From: Pseudomonadota bacterium | GTDB lineage: Bacteria > Pseudomonadota > Alphaproteobacteria > UBA2136 > JAPKEQ01 | DNA: 64,000 bases | Reading direction: 5' to 3' | NCBI GenBank assembly: GCA_036141575.1 | Contig: JAYZXF010000011.1 | Span: 205,021-269,020, forward strand | Part shown: positions 38,832 through 47,749 of the stretch, piece by piece | Numbering within the stretch: position 1 is the first letter of the stretch | Layout of the letters: each line of letters starts with the position of its first letter | Translations under genes and position numbers: made by a program | Notes under the pieces: generated by a model | Databases searched by the model: none | What the model was told of the DNA's origin: nothing | What the model saw: only the letters and a program-made list of their open reading frames with translations

Positions 38832-40928
38832 TTAGCTTCCAATAGGTTCCGGACGGCCTATGGCGTAGCCTTGTACATAATCAATGCCGAGTGTACGAAG
38901 CTTTTGCATCGTATCTTCACGCTCTACCATTTCCGCGACAATTGTAAGCCCCATTTTACGGGCAATATCGCGTAGCGCACGTACAAAAATTTCATCTGTT
39001 GAGCCGCGGTGAAGATCTTTAATGAACTTACCATCAATCTTAATGATATCTAGCGGCATGTCGCGAATCATGTGAAGAGAGGCTTGGCCTGCGCCACAGT
39101 CATCGAGGGCAATTTTAACGCCAATGCTTTGTAGTTTAAGAAGGTTGTTGCGCACTGTACCAAAGTTGAGGATTGGGCATGTTTCAGTGAGCTCAATGCA
39201 GAGCTGACGGGCAACACCAGCGTCTTCAATAAGATCGATAATTCTCTCTACAGCGTCGTTCTTTTCAAGAGTGCGTGGAGAGAGGTTTACGCTAAAGACA
39301 GATGTTTCAGGCTCTTTAAGAAGCTCTTTAACAACGTTTTCAGTCACCCATAGATCAATATCAATACTCAGGCCGTGGTCATTTGCTACATCAATGTGGT
39401 GTGCAGCTGTGCGCCATGTGCCATCTTTAAGAACACGGAGTAGAATCTCATGGTAACCTTTGCTTGAGCTTCCAAGTGGCTCAATTGGTTGCTTGTAAAG
39501 TTTAAAGATTTTGTCAGCCTTATGCAGGCCCGTTGTCAGCTCAGAGACCATTTCCACACGTTTTTTTAACATAGCATTGTGTGGGTTGAGGTTGTGGTAT
39601 CTGCAAATACGGTTTTTACCAAGATGCTTTGCTTCATTAAGGGCAAGCATTGTGTTTTGGAAGAGGGCGCCATGGTTGCGCGCATATTTGCTTTCCGCAA
39701 TACCAATAGACAGTGTAAGTGGTTCTGTTGGCCAGTCTGATGCGCGTGTCATGTTAAGAAATGCTTCTTGGATCTCTTCCGCTTGCTTCCATGCGCTTTC
39801 TTCAGTGCTATCATCAAAGAGAATCGCAAAGGTGTCTCCGCCAAGGCGTGCAACAATATCTTTTTTACGGCAGAAAATACCAAGGCCTTCAGCCATCTTT
39901 TCAAGAATCATATCACCCATTTCAGGGCCATGAATGCTATTGCTTACATGGAAGCAATCAATGTTAAGAAGGGCCATGCACACAGAGCTTTCTTCCTGCA
40001 TGCGGTCTTCAAGGGTTTTCATGAAGGCGCCACGGTTCAGCAGGCCTGTTAGCATGTCCGTATCACGTAGGTTTTGAACTTTGTCCTTAAGGCGTACGTT
40101 TTCAGAGCGATCAATCCCGTGGATGTAATAGCCTTGCACCTTACTTTGCTTTTGAATTGGCGTTAGGCGGAGCTCATACGTGCTGATACGGTTGGGTGTT
40201 TTAAGAGCTGCTGTTTCAAATGTTTTGCTTTCTGGAAGAAGAACGCCAGACATGAAAATCTCTTTCCAGTTGTCGCGCTCCGTTTCAGGGATGCAAGAAA
40301 TGAAGTTGTGGCCAACTTTGTTTTTAAAGCTATCTGCTTTACGACCATGTACTGTTTCAATCATGCCAGAAGTGTTCACTTCTAGGTGCAGGTCATACAG
40401 GGTATCAATTTGGAAAGGTTTGTTACTGGCTTGTGCTGTACCACTCTTTTTAAGAGCATGGTGCTGCTGCGCCATGGCTTCGCTAAGCTCAAGGATGTTG
40501 CGAATGCTATCTGCGCTCTGTCCTTTCAGGTGGAAACTTACAATACCGCCAGCATATTTAAATTTTTGGACAGTCTCAGGTTTGTCTGAAAGTAGAACAG
40601 GGTATAGCGTTTGGCCATGCTTGGCCGACATCTGGTGACCAATAGAGCTGAGTGTCACATCATCAAGTTCATCAGCAGCAATCAGCCAGACAGTCACTGT
40701 GCTCTGTGAAGAGCTGTTTTCAGTGGGTGCAAATGTTTTAAGGAATGGCACCTTACTGAGCTCAGGATCATCAGTCTTGAGAATTTTTTGAACGTCTGAA
40801 CCGTTTTCACCGTATAGCCAAAACTCAGTCGTGAGAAGGGTGTGTCCCCCTTCACTTGCTATATGGTCATCAGTTTCAAAAAGGAGCAGTTCTGCGTTAC
40901 TTGACAACACAGCCATTGCCCTTTTCAC
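38832..40928 (-). CDS. GGDEF-EAL protein: degenerate cyclase, probably active phosphodiesterase
   Basis: A 698-residue cytosolic protein. The N-terminal 150 residues look like a degenerate receiver-type domain, then a PAS-like region (about 170-290). The GGDEF domain has GGDTF in place of GGDEF (about residue 371) and is probably inactive. The EAL domain has EIL for EAL but keeps ELTE, the metal-binding DD (ALDDCG), KIDG and AEMVE, so c-di-GMP hydrolysis remains possible. The start is GTG 40928; ATG 40916 is an alternative. It overlaps the upstream GGDEF gene by 32 nt and lies 5 nt before pgi. Confidence 0.87.
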   Translation of the reverse strand: MKRAMAVLSSNAELLLFETDDHIASEGGHTLLTTEFWLYGENGSDVQKILKTDDPELSKVPFLKTFAPTENSSSQSTVTVWLIAADELDDVTLSSIGHQMSAKHGQTLYPVLLSDKPETVQKFKYAGGIVSFHLKGQSADSIRNILELSEAMAQQHHALKKSGTAQASNKPFQIDTLYDLHLEVNTSGMIETVHGRKADSFKNKVGHNFISCIPETERDNWKEIFMSGVLLPESKTFETAALKTPNRISTYELRLTPIQKQSKVQGYYIHGIDRSENVRLKDKVQNLRDTDMLTGLLNRGAFMKTLEDRMQEESSVCMALLNIDCFHVSNSIHGPEMGDMILEKMAEGLGIFCRKKDIVARLGGDTFAILFDDSTEESAWKQAEEIQEAFLNMTRASDWPTEPLTLSIGIAESKYARNHGALFQNTMLALNEAKHLGKNRICRYHNLNPHNAMLKKRVEMVSELTTGLHKADKIFKLYKQPIEPLGSSSKGYHEILLRVLKDGTWRTAAHHIDVANDHGLSIDIDLWVTENVVKELLKEPETSVFSVNLSPRTLEKNDAVERIIDLIEDAGVARQLCIELTETCPILNFGTVRNNLLKLQSIGVKIALDDCGAGQASLHMIRDMPLDIIKIDGKFIKDLHRGSTDEIFVRALRDIARKMGLTIVAEMVEREDTMQKLRTLGIDYVQGYAIGRPEPIGS

Positions 40929-41622
40929 GCGCCTCAGAAAGCTTTTGGTCTGTTACGTAGAGCAGGCCAGCCATGTCGCTTACCGCAGGGTCGCTACTTT
41001 GGATAATACCGCCGTTCACAGTAATCTTCAGTTTGCCAGATTGTGTATCGTAAGACTTATCAATCGCTTTGCGGATACGTTCAGCAAGGATGTAAGCTCC
41101 TTCGTTATCTGTTTCTGGCAGAAGAATCATGAACGTGTACTCACTTGTACGGCCTGGGCTATCACTATCACGGATAAACTTACGGACCACACGAGCAGCT
41201 TCACCAACAATCAGGTTGCTGTCTTCATGGCGGATGTGCGTCATCTTACCGTCAAGTTGTGGTTCAAGCTCAAGAGCAATCACACTAAAGTGTGTGCCAT
41301 AGCGGTTTGCACGGTAAAGCTCTTTCTCGAGTAAATGGAAAATGTAGCGACGAGAGAACATTTGAGAGATCTCATCGTAAGCCATTAGTTCACGTAGGTA
41401 TTTTACAGCAGACTCAAGGGCTTTTCCGCTGCGTTCAAGAGTGACAACAAGGTCTGTAATTTTTGCCATCTCTTCCTTAGAGATAGAGATCGCACCGTCG
41501 TTCAAAGTTAGGCGAACTTTGTTGGATTTAACCCGACTGATAAACGCTTCTGCGTCTTCTAGTGAGGCTTCAATGTCGCGAATTGTGCGAATATCCTGCA
41601 AAATGCCAGGTGCGTCTTTCAT
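40897..41622 (-). CDS. Degenerate GGDEF-domain protein
   Basis: A 241-residue protein. The first 95 residues are a helical, coiled-coil-like region, and the rest is a GGDEF fold. The GGDEF signature reads SEYTF (RTSEYTF), and the entry motif reads DEISQMFSRRY rather than DxLTGLxNRR. It is therefore not expected to make c-di-GMP and may regulate its neighbour. Start 41622 has AAGGGA 8 nt upstream; an in-frame start 81 nt earlier is less likely. First gene of a three-gene operon with the GGDEF-EAL protein and pgi. Divergent from flgF. Confidence 0.85.
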   Translation of the reverse strand: MKDAPGILQDIRTIRDIEASLEDAEAFISRVKSNKVRLTLNDGAISISKEEMAKITDLVVTLERSGKALESAVKYLRELMAYDEISQMFSRRYIFHLLEKELYRANRYGTHFSVIALELEPQLDGKMTHIRHEDSNLIVGEAARVVRKFIRDSDSPGRTSEYTFMILLPETDNEGAYILAERIRKAIDKSYDTQSGKLKITVNGGIIQSSDPAVSDMAGLLYVTDQKLSEAREKGNGCVVK

Positions 41623-41782
41623 GAGATTCCCTTGTTTCTTCTTATGTTTTGTTTGGGCATTGGTTGTTTCTATTGTGACCCTTCTATATAGGGGGCGCAA
41701 CAAAAAGTCACTTTACATGCTGACTCTTCCACGTGTGATGGAACAATTTAGCAACAGGTCTGCTCTGGGTGTTTTTAAATTT

Positions 41783-41799
41783 GGCACGCCTTATGCAAC
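41783..41799 (+). promoter_or_regulatory. Sigma-54 type promoter of the flgFGAH operon
   Basis: TTGGCACGCCTTATGCA has the -24 GG and -12 GC spaced by exactly 10 nt. Start near 41810, leader about 75 nt. The remaining part of the 262-nt divergent spacer shows no clear enhancer motif. Confidence 0.78.
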
Positions 41800-41884
41800 G
41801 AAGTTTATGGGAAGAGATACGCAGACGCAGGGAAGCTCCCTGAAAATGCGGAAAAAACGAAAATGGGAAGTATAGGGTAAGACA

Positions 41885-42607
41885 ATGAAACCCGTATATA
41901 TTTTAACATCAAACCTGATTGGTCAGCGCCAGAAGATGACGCTTGCAGCAGATAATGTTGCAAACCTCACGACGCCTGGTCATAAGGGGCTTGATATTGA
42001 TTTCCGTGAACTTGTAGCAACTAAGAAGAACACGGAAGTTGGATCTTTTAACATCAACCGTGGCACACGCTACGATATGATGAACGGTGCGTTTGAAAAA
42101 ACGGATAACCCGCTAGACCTTTCCATTCAAGGTGAAAACACCTTCTTCGGTATTCTTGTAAACGGCCGTGTGCAGTACACACGTAATGGTCACTTCCAGC
42201 TTGATGGTGCAGGAAACGTAACAGATGATCGTGGTAACCCGCTTGTTGATTTAAACGGTGGCGCGATTAACATTCCAGCAGAAACTGAAGTGATTCAAAT
42301 TACAGCAGACGGGACAATCGCCGGGAATGATGGCCCGATTGCAAACATTGGTTTGTTTGAGTTTGATAACCCGCAACGCCTACTCAGAGCTGGTGGATCG
42401 TACATCACACAAGATGGTGATGAGCCAGTTGTTTCACTTGAGGCACAAGTTTTGCAAGGGTTCCTAGAGAGCAGTAACGTAAGCCCTGTAGAAGAGACTG
42501 TTCGCATGACTCAGCTCGCACGTGCCTACCAAAGTGCTCTGAGAACTGTACAAGGTGTTGAAGAACTAGAACAAAGAACGGTTCGCGAACTCGCGAGACT
42601 ACCGTAA
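41885..42607 (+). CDS. flgF: Flagellar basal-body rod protein FlgF
   Basis: A 240-residue proximal rod subunit. The N-terminus has the rod-protein helix motif (NLIGQRQKMTLAADNVANLTTPG), a central region with GRVQYTRNGHFQLDGAGNV, and a C-terminal helix with SNVSPVEETVRMTQLARAYQ. First gene of flgF-flgG-flgA-flgH, behind a sigma-54 promoter. Confidence 0.95.
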   Translation: MKPVYILTSNLIGQRQKMTLAADNVANLTTPGHKGLDIDFRELVATKKNTEVGSFNINRGTRYDMMNGAFEKTDNPLDLSIQGENTFFGILVNGRVQYTRNGHFQLDGAGNVTDDRGNPLVDLNGGAINIPAETEVIQITADGTIAGNDGPIANIGLFEFDNPQRLLRAGGSYITQDGDEPVVSLEAQVLQGFLESSNVSPVEETVRMTQLARAYQSALRTVQGVEELEQRTVRELARLP

Positions 42608-42636
42608 AAAGATTTGAAATAAGGAGAACCTAAATC

Positions 42637-43419
42637 ATGATGCGCGCACTGAAAATTGCAGCAACGGGTATGTCTGCACAGCAGATGAACGTTGATGTGC
42701 TTTCAAACAACATTGCCAACATCAACACAACTGGTTTCAAACGCCAACGTGCAGCCTTTAGAGATCTGATCTACCAAGATCAAATCGTCGCAGGTTCTGC
42801 AACGTCAGCAGCAGGGAACATTTCACCTGCCGGTGTACAAACTGGTCTTGGTGTGAACATTGGTTCAACATACGATATCCATGAGCAGGGGCCTCTGCAG
42901 AGAACTGAAAGCTCTCTAGATTTTGCGATCTCTGGACGTGGTTTCTTCGAGATTACTTTGCCGGATGGTACAGCTGCTTATACACGTGATGGTTCTTTCC
43001 AAGTGGATAACACGGGTACAATTGTAAACATTGATGGTTTTGAGCTTAACCCCGGCATTGTGGTGCCTGAAGATGCTGTGAACCTAACTGTAACAAGTGC
43101 TGGTATTGTGAGTGCGCAAGTTGGAGACGACGTTCTTGAGCTTGGCCAAATTCAACTATCCATGTTCCAAAACGAAGCCGGTCTTCGTAACATTGGTGAC
43201 AACCTCTTTAAAGAAACAGAAGCGTCTGGTGTAGCAAACGCAACCAACCCAACTGAAAACGGTTCAGGCCAGATTGAACAGTTCTTTGTGGAAGCGTCAA
43301 ACGTAGACTCTATTGAAGAAGTAACAAACCTGATTACAGCACAGCGTTCATTTGAGTTGAACTCACGTGTCATCACAACGGTTGATGAAATGTTAAACGC
43401 GATTAATCAGATTCGATAA
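42637..43419 (+). CDS. flgG: Flagellar distal rod protein FlgG
   Basis: A 260-residue distal rod subunit. The N-terminus MRALKIAATGMSAQQMNVDVLSNNIANI is nearly canonical, followed by GLGVNIGSTYDIHEQGPL and AYTRDGSFQVDN. The C-terminal rod helix NVDSIEEVTNLITAQRSFELNS is intact. AAGGAG stands about 10 nt upstream. It follows flgF by 29 nt. Confidence 0.97.
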   Translation: MMRALKIAATGMSAQQMNVDVLSNNIANINTTGFKRQRAAFRDLIYQDQIVAGSATSAAGNISPAGVQTGLGVNIGSTYDIHEQGPLQRTESSLDFAISGRGFFEITLPDGTAAYTRDGSFQVDNTGTIVNIDGFELNPGIVVPEDAVNLTVTSAGIVSAQVGDDVLELGQIQLSMFQNEAGLRNIGDNLFKETEASGVANATNPTENGSGQIEQFFVEASNVDSIEEVTNLITAQRSFELNSRVITTVDEMLNAINQIR

Positions 43420-43445
43420 TAGTTAGATAGAAGAGGAGAAGACAG

Positions 43446-43883
43446 ATGAAAAAAATACTGATCACAGCTTTGCTACTCGGCAGTGCAGCGGCACATAGCT
43501 CTCCAATTCTTGATATCCCAGTATTGAGCGCAAAAATTCAAAAAGGTGTTGTTATTACAGAAGATATGATTGCTTCAAAGCCAATGCCAAAAGGCCGCCT
43601 TGCAAGTACGGTCATTCTAAACCCTGAAGAAATTGTTGGTTTGGAAACTTTGCGCCCAATGCGCCCAAACGTGCCAATCTATGGGAACCAACTCCGCATG
43701 CCACCAGAGGTGCATCGTGGGGATCAGGTGACCGTGATCTTTAAAAGTGGTACTATGGTGTTGAAGCTTGGTGCGAAAGCACTTGAAGATGGCTACGTTG
43801 GGGATTCTATTAAAGTGACAGGCGCAAGCAATAATACAATTATGGCAACCATCACTGATGGCGGCGTATTGACAGTAAACTAG
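43446..43883 (+). CDS. flgA: Flagella basal body P-ring formation protein FlgA, short
   Basis: A periplasmic chaperone for P-ring assembly. The signal peptide is at 1-19 and the SAF domain follows (VLSAKIQKGVVITEDMI ... RPNVPIYGNQLRMPPEVHRGD). With 145 residues it is shorter than the 220-residue E. coli protein, lacking the N-terminal domain, as in many alphaproteobacteria. It lies between flgG and flgH in the operon. Confidence 0.92.
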   Translation: MKKILITALLLGSAAAHSSPILDIPVLSAKIQKGVVITEDMIASKPMPKGRLASTVILNPEEIVGLETLRPMRPNVPIYGNQLRMPPEVHRGDQVTVIFKSGTMVLKLGAKALEDGYVGDSIKVTGASNNTIMATITDGGVLTVN

Positions 43884-43895
43884 GGGAAGTTTGAC

Positions 43896-44612
43896 ATGAA
43901 AAAAGCATATATCTTAATGGTCGGAGCTTTGATCTCTGCGTGTCAACCTCCTGCTGTTCGCCCTGAAATGACATCAGTTGGGGATGGTATGAAGGAAAGT
44001 ATGGGCAGTAGGCCTGTACAAACTTCAGGTGTTGCCCCACTTCCAGATAGCCGTGCACCGGGTAGTCTTTGGCAAACCAATAACAGTAAATTCTTTAAAG
44101 ATAGTCGTGCCAGTAAAATTGGTGACATTGTAACGGTTATTGTAAATGAAAATGCACAGGCAGAGGTTGATGCTGCAACAACAACAAACCGTCTGAGTGC
44201 AAAAAGTAGCGGGATTACCAATCTACTTAACCTAGAAGGTGTTTTGACAAACCGTGGTATTGCGCCAGGGGCTCGCTCACTACTTGATACAAACGCCAAC
44301 CGCCAGTTTGATGGTGAAGGCACAACAGACCGTGAAGATACGTTAACAGCACGAGTGGCTGCGGTGGTGACTCAGGTTCTACCAAACGGTTACCTTGTGA
44401 TTCAAGGTACGCGTGAAATTATGGTGAATTATGAAAAACAGCAAATGCGTATCAGTGGTGTGATCCGTAAGGATGATATTAACCCTGATAACACGATTGC
44501 CTCTGAAAAAGTTGCAGAAGCACGCATTGTGTATGCTGGTAGCGGCCTTGTGGATGAAAGCCAGACACCTCAGTATGGCGAGAGATTTCTTGATAAATGG
44601 CTTCCGTTTTAA
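43896..44612 (+). CDS. flgH: Flagellar L-ring protein FlgH
   Basis: A 238-residue outer-membrane lipoprotein that forms the L-ring. The lipobox is LISAC near residue 17. The family core is present: GSLWQTNNSKFFKDSRASKIGDIVTVIVNE, DTLTARVAAVVTQVLPNGYLVIQG and ISGVIRKDDINPDNTI. AGG lies upstream. Last clear gene of the flagellar operon; no terminator is seen before the next secreted protein gene. Confidence 0.96.
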   Translation: MKKAYILMVGALISACQPPAVRPEMTSVGDGMKESMGSRPVQTSGVAPLPDSRAPGSLWQTNNSKFFKDSRASKIGDIVTVIVNENAQAEVDAATTTNRLSAKSSGITNLLNLEGVLTNRGIAPGARSLLDTNANRQFDGEGTTDREDTLTARVAAVVTQVLPNGYLVIQGTREIMVNYEKQQMRISGVIRKDDINPDNTIASEKVAEARIVYAGSGLVDESQTPQYGERFLDKWLPF

Positions 44613-44647
44613 GAGTCCTAAACTAACATAGGTTCCCATAAGTAAGC

Positions 44648-45175
44648 ATGAAAACACTCTACATCATTCCATTGTTTTTCATGCTTCTTATGTTTGGAGC
44701 TAATGCGCACGCGCAATGTGCAGACCCTCTGTCTGATAAATGTGGCCGTGTGACTGGCATTGTTGACGTTGATTTTGGTGTAGACGACTTTACAGGTAAT
44801 GAAATTCATGATGAAAGTATTTGTGTTTATACTCAGGCTGATGGTGATGGTCGTGCGCGGGTTCGTAATACGGGTGGCAGTACGCAGTTAACGGCAGATA
44901 CGCGCCGCTTTGCGGTAACGGATGGGTTTGGAAATGAAATTCAAGTACGGGCACAGTTTAGCGGGTCTGTTGATACAACATTCAGAAATATTGTTGCTAG
45001 TTCTGGTTATCAAAATAAAATTCGTGATGTGGGGGAACACCCAACAGAAGATGAGACGTGCAGCTTAGGTGGGGATACGAACACACTCCGTACTCGCATT
45101 AATCGGGCATGGATTGGCGCAGCTATCCCTGGTGTTTACACTGGTTTTATTGAAATGCAGATGAGCCCTGACTGA
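44648..45175 (+). CDS. Secreted protein, tandem paralog 1
   Basis: A 175-residue protein with signal peptide (1-22, ends ANAHA) and four cysteines at CADPLSDKC, SICVYTQ and ETCSLGG. It ends in PGVYTGFIEMQMSPD, a strand pattern (PGxYTGxxxVxVxP) found in spore-coat-U and pilin-like immunoglobulin folds. The gene just downstream encodes a close homolog with the same cysteines. It lies 35 nt after flgH in the same direction, so it may be cotranscribed with the flagellar genes. A surface or periplasmic role is inferred only. Confidence 0.8.
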   Translation: MKTLYIIPLFFMLLMFGANAHAQCADPLSDKCGRVTGIVDVDFGVDDFTGNEIHDESICVYTQADGDGRARVRNTGGSTQLTADTRRFAVTDGFGNEIQVRAQFSGSVDTTFRNIVASSGYQNKIRDVGEHPTEDETCSLGGDTNTLRTRINRAWIGAAIPGVYTGFIEMQMSPD

Positions 45176-45261
45176 TCTTTCAATGAGTCTTTAAATTAGT
45201 TCTTATTCAATTTTTCAGTTGGTGATAAACTGTATCTCTAATAAAAACGAGATAGAATTTC

Positions 45262-45789
45262 GTGAAGTTTATATTCTTATGTATAGGAGTAATGGTTCTG
45301 CTTTTGAGTGGAAATTTTGCCTATGCGCAATGCGCCAACCCTGCAACGAATAAATGTGCGCGGGCCACGGGTCTTGCAGATGTTGACTTTGGGACGGATG
45401 ATTTTGCTGGAGACGAAATTGATATTCAAAGTGTCTGTATCTATACGCAAGCAGATGGTGATGGTCGTGCGCGTGCAAGAAATTCAGGCGGCAGTACTGT
45501 TCTCACTGCAAATACTCAGCGTTTTGCAGTGGATGACGGAGCCGGAAACGAGCTTCAGGTAGATGTGGAGTTTAGGGGAACTGTAAACACCACATGGCAA
45601 AATCTTCGTGCGGATCAAAATTATCTCAATAAGTTTTTTGATGTTGGTGAACACCCGGCAGAAGATGAAACATGTAGTATTGGTGGGGATACCAATGATA
45701 TTAGAACCAGTATATTAAGGTCGTATATTGGGGCCGCTTTGCCTGGCGTTTATACGGGTACTATTTCTGTAGATGTTCGGCCAGACTAA
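45262..45789 (+). CDS. Secreted protein, tandem paralog 2
   Basis: A 175-residue paralog of the preceding gene with the same length, signal peptide (ends NFAYA) and cysteine pattern (CANPATNKC, SVCIYTQ, ETCSIGG). Shared blocks include CxYTQADGDGRAR, VGEHPxEDETCS and PGVYTG. It starts at GTG 45262; an ATG 30 nt later would truncate the signal peptide. The pair is a local duplication whose copies have diverged. Confidence 0.78.
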   Translation: MKFIFLCIGVMVLLLSGNFAYAQCANPATNKCARATGLADVDFGTDDFAGDEIDIQSVCIYTQADGDGRARARNSGGSTVLTANTQRFAVDDGAGNELQVDVEFRGTVNTTWQNLRADQNYLNKFFDVGEHPAEDETCSIGGDTNDIRTSILRSYIGAALPGVYTGTISVDVRPD

Positions 45790-45818
45790 CAAATTTTCTT
45801 GCGCTTTAAGCATGCTCA

Positions 45819-45824
45819 TATAGT
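45819..45824 (+). promoter_or_regulatory. -10 element immediately upstream of mutL
   Basis: TATAGT ends 9 nt before ATG 45834. The -35 region (TTCTTG, 17 nt upstream) is weak. Confidence 0.4.
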
Positions 45825-45833
45825 ATGGCACTC

Positions 45834-47678
45834 ATGTCACAAATTCATATTTTACCAGATGATCTCGCTAACCGGATTGCGGCCGGTGAGGTGGTTGAAC
45901 GCCCTGCAGCTGTTGTTAAAGAGCTTGTTGAAAATGCTGTGGATGCAGGCGCAAGCTGGATTCAAGTTTCTGTAGAAGAAGACGGTACAAAACGTATTGA
46001 AATTAGTGACAACGGTAAAGGGATTGAAAAAGAAGACCTCACCCTTGCGTTGCACCGTCATGCAACTTCTAAAATTTCTAGCACAGATGATCTGTTTAAT
46101 ATTCATACGCTTGGTTTTCGTGGAGAAGCTCTTCCTTCAATTGGTTCGGTTTCTAAACTCACCATTACATCGCGCACACCAGATGAAGATAGTGCGTGGC
46201 AAGTTGTATGTCATGGGGGTGGCATTGGTGAAATTGAACCCTCAGCAAGAGAGCAGGGCACAACAGTACTGGTTGAAAATCTCTTCTTTAATACGCCGGC
46301 TCGTAAAAAGTTTCTTAAAACAGCACGTACTGAAAAAGAACTTGTGAAAGAGACGGTAACCAAGCTTGCACTTGCGCATCCAGGTATCGAGTTTGTTTTC
46401 TTGCAAGATGGCCGTGAAACGTTTCGTCTCAATCAAGCACAAGGCGCATTGCTTGAAGATATGCTGCCGCGGGTGGCAGGCTTCCTTGGCCGAGAATTTT
46501 CTGAAAATACAGTGCCTGTAGATTTTGAACGTGATGGCATGAGCATTAAAGGGTTTGTGTCTTTGCCAACTTATCATATTGGGAATAACCGTAAACAATT
46601 CCTGTTTATTAATGGTCGCCCTGTGAGTGACCGTGTGCTTGTTGGTGCCTTAAAAGGCGCTTATCACGATATGCTGCACCATGGTCGTCACCCTTTGGCG
46701 TTGCTATTTGTAGAAGTGCCTACTGGGGAGTTGGATGTGAACGTACACCCAACAAAGGCAGAGGTTCGTTTTTCCAACAGTAGTTCTGTTTATGGTTTTG
46801 TTCATACTGCAATTCGCAGAGCGCTTGCACCACATACAACAACGGTGAGTACAACACCTGCTGAAGAGGCCCTTGCAAAGTTCCAAAACGCTATGCCTGC
46901 ACATCAACCTGTTTCTGATTACCCTGCTGCGCTGCGTCCGCAAGGTGGAGCACCAGTAGCAGTGCCTTATGTACCACGTGTTCATACGTCAGCGCCTGTG
47001 CGCCAGTCTGCATTTATTCATGATTTGAATGCGACGCCACAAATGATGGTCTCTGAAAATATTCAGCAGGAAAGTACGGAAGATTACCAAAGTTTTCCTC
47101 TTGGGGCAGCTGTGGCACAGGTTCATAAAACATACATTGTGGCGCAGGCTGATGACGGGCTCGTTGTGGTGGATCAGCATGCAGCTCATGAGCGCCTTGT
47201 GTATGAAAAATTTAAAACTCAGATGGCAGAACAGGGTGTGGAGCGTCAGGCTTTGCTTGTTCCTGATATCGTGACTCTAAGTGAAGCGGATGTAGAAGCT
47301 CTGCTGAAGCATGAAGAGGCACTGGCTAAACTTGGGCTTGAGGTTGAGGCTTTTGGTGTGAATGCTGTTTCTGTACGTGCAACACCAGCAGTGCTGGGCA
47401 GCGTAAATGTCAAAGACTTGATTGAAAATTTGGTTGAAGATGTGCGAGAGCTGAAATCTACAACAGTTCTTCAAGAAGATCTTGAACACCTTCTTTCTAC
47501 AATGGCATGTCATGGGAGTATCCGTGCTGGACGCAAACTTTCTCATATCGAAATGAATCAATTACTCCGTGATATGGAAAATACGCCAGGGAGCGCTCAA
47601 TGTAACCATGGCAGGCCAACATCCATTAAGTTACAACTTAAAGATATTGAGAAATTATTCGGCAGACGCGGTTATTAA
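45834..47678 (+). CDS. mutL: DNA mismatch repair protein MutL
   Basis: MutL links MutS recognition to strand incision. N-terminal GHKL ATPase motifs: ANRIAAGEVVERPAAVVKELVENA (Glu/Asn), EISDNGKGI, ATSKI and TLGFRGEALPSI. The linker is about residues 340-420. The C-terminal dimerisation domain keeps CHGSIRAGRKL, NTPGSAQCNHGRPTS and QHAAHERLVYEK, so the endonuclease-type DQHAAHERI motif is present. ATG 45834 is preferred to the in-frame ATG 45825 because a TATAGT -10 element ends at 45824, which suggests a nearly leaderless message. Confidence 0.96.
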   Translation: MSQIHILPDDLANRIAAGEVVERPAAVVKELVENAVDAGASWIQVSVEEDGTKRIEISDNGKGIEKEDLTLALHRHATSKISSTDDLFNIHTLGFRGEALPSIGSVSKLTITSRTPDEDSAWQVVCHGGGIGEIEPSAREQGTTVLVENLFFNTPARKKFLKTARTEKELVKETVTKLALAHPGIEFVFLQDGRETFRLNQAQGALLEDMLPRVAGFLGREFSENTVPVDFERDGMSIKGFVSLPTYHIGNNRKQFLFINGRPVSDRVLVGALKGAYHDMLHHGRHPLALLFVEVPTGELDVNVHPTKAEVRFSNSSSVYGFVHTAIRRALAPHTTTVSTTPAEEALAKFQNAMPAHQPVSDYPAALRPQGGAPVAVPYVPRVHTSAPVRQSAFIHDLNATPQMMVSENIQQESTEDYQSFPLGAAVAQVHKTYIVAQADDGLVVVDQHAAHERLVYEKFKTQMAEQGVERQALLVPDIVTLSEADVEALLKHEEALAKLGLEVEAFGVNAVSVRATPAVLGSVNVKDLIENLVEDVRELKSTTVLQEDLEHLLSTMACHGSIRAGRKLSHIEMNQLLRDMENTPGSAQCNHGRPTSIKLQLKDIEKLFGRRGY

Positions 47679-47689
47679 AATTTCTCCTC

Positions 47690-47717
47690 TTGGCAAAGTC
47701 TGTCAGTTGTGTAGAAT
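47690..47717 (+). promoter_or_regulatory. Promoter for the class I amidotransferase gene
   Basis: TTGGCA, 16 nt and TAGAAT, leader about 25 nt. Confidence 0.5.
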
Positions 47718-47749
47718 CCTTTTCCATCTTCTAAAGGATATAAGTTTAT

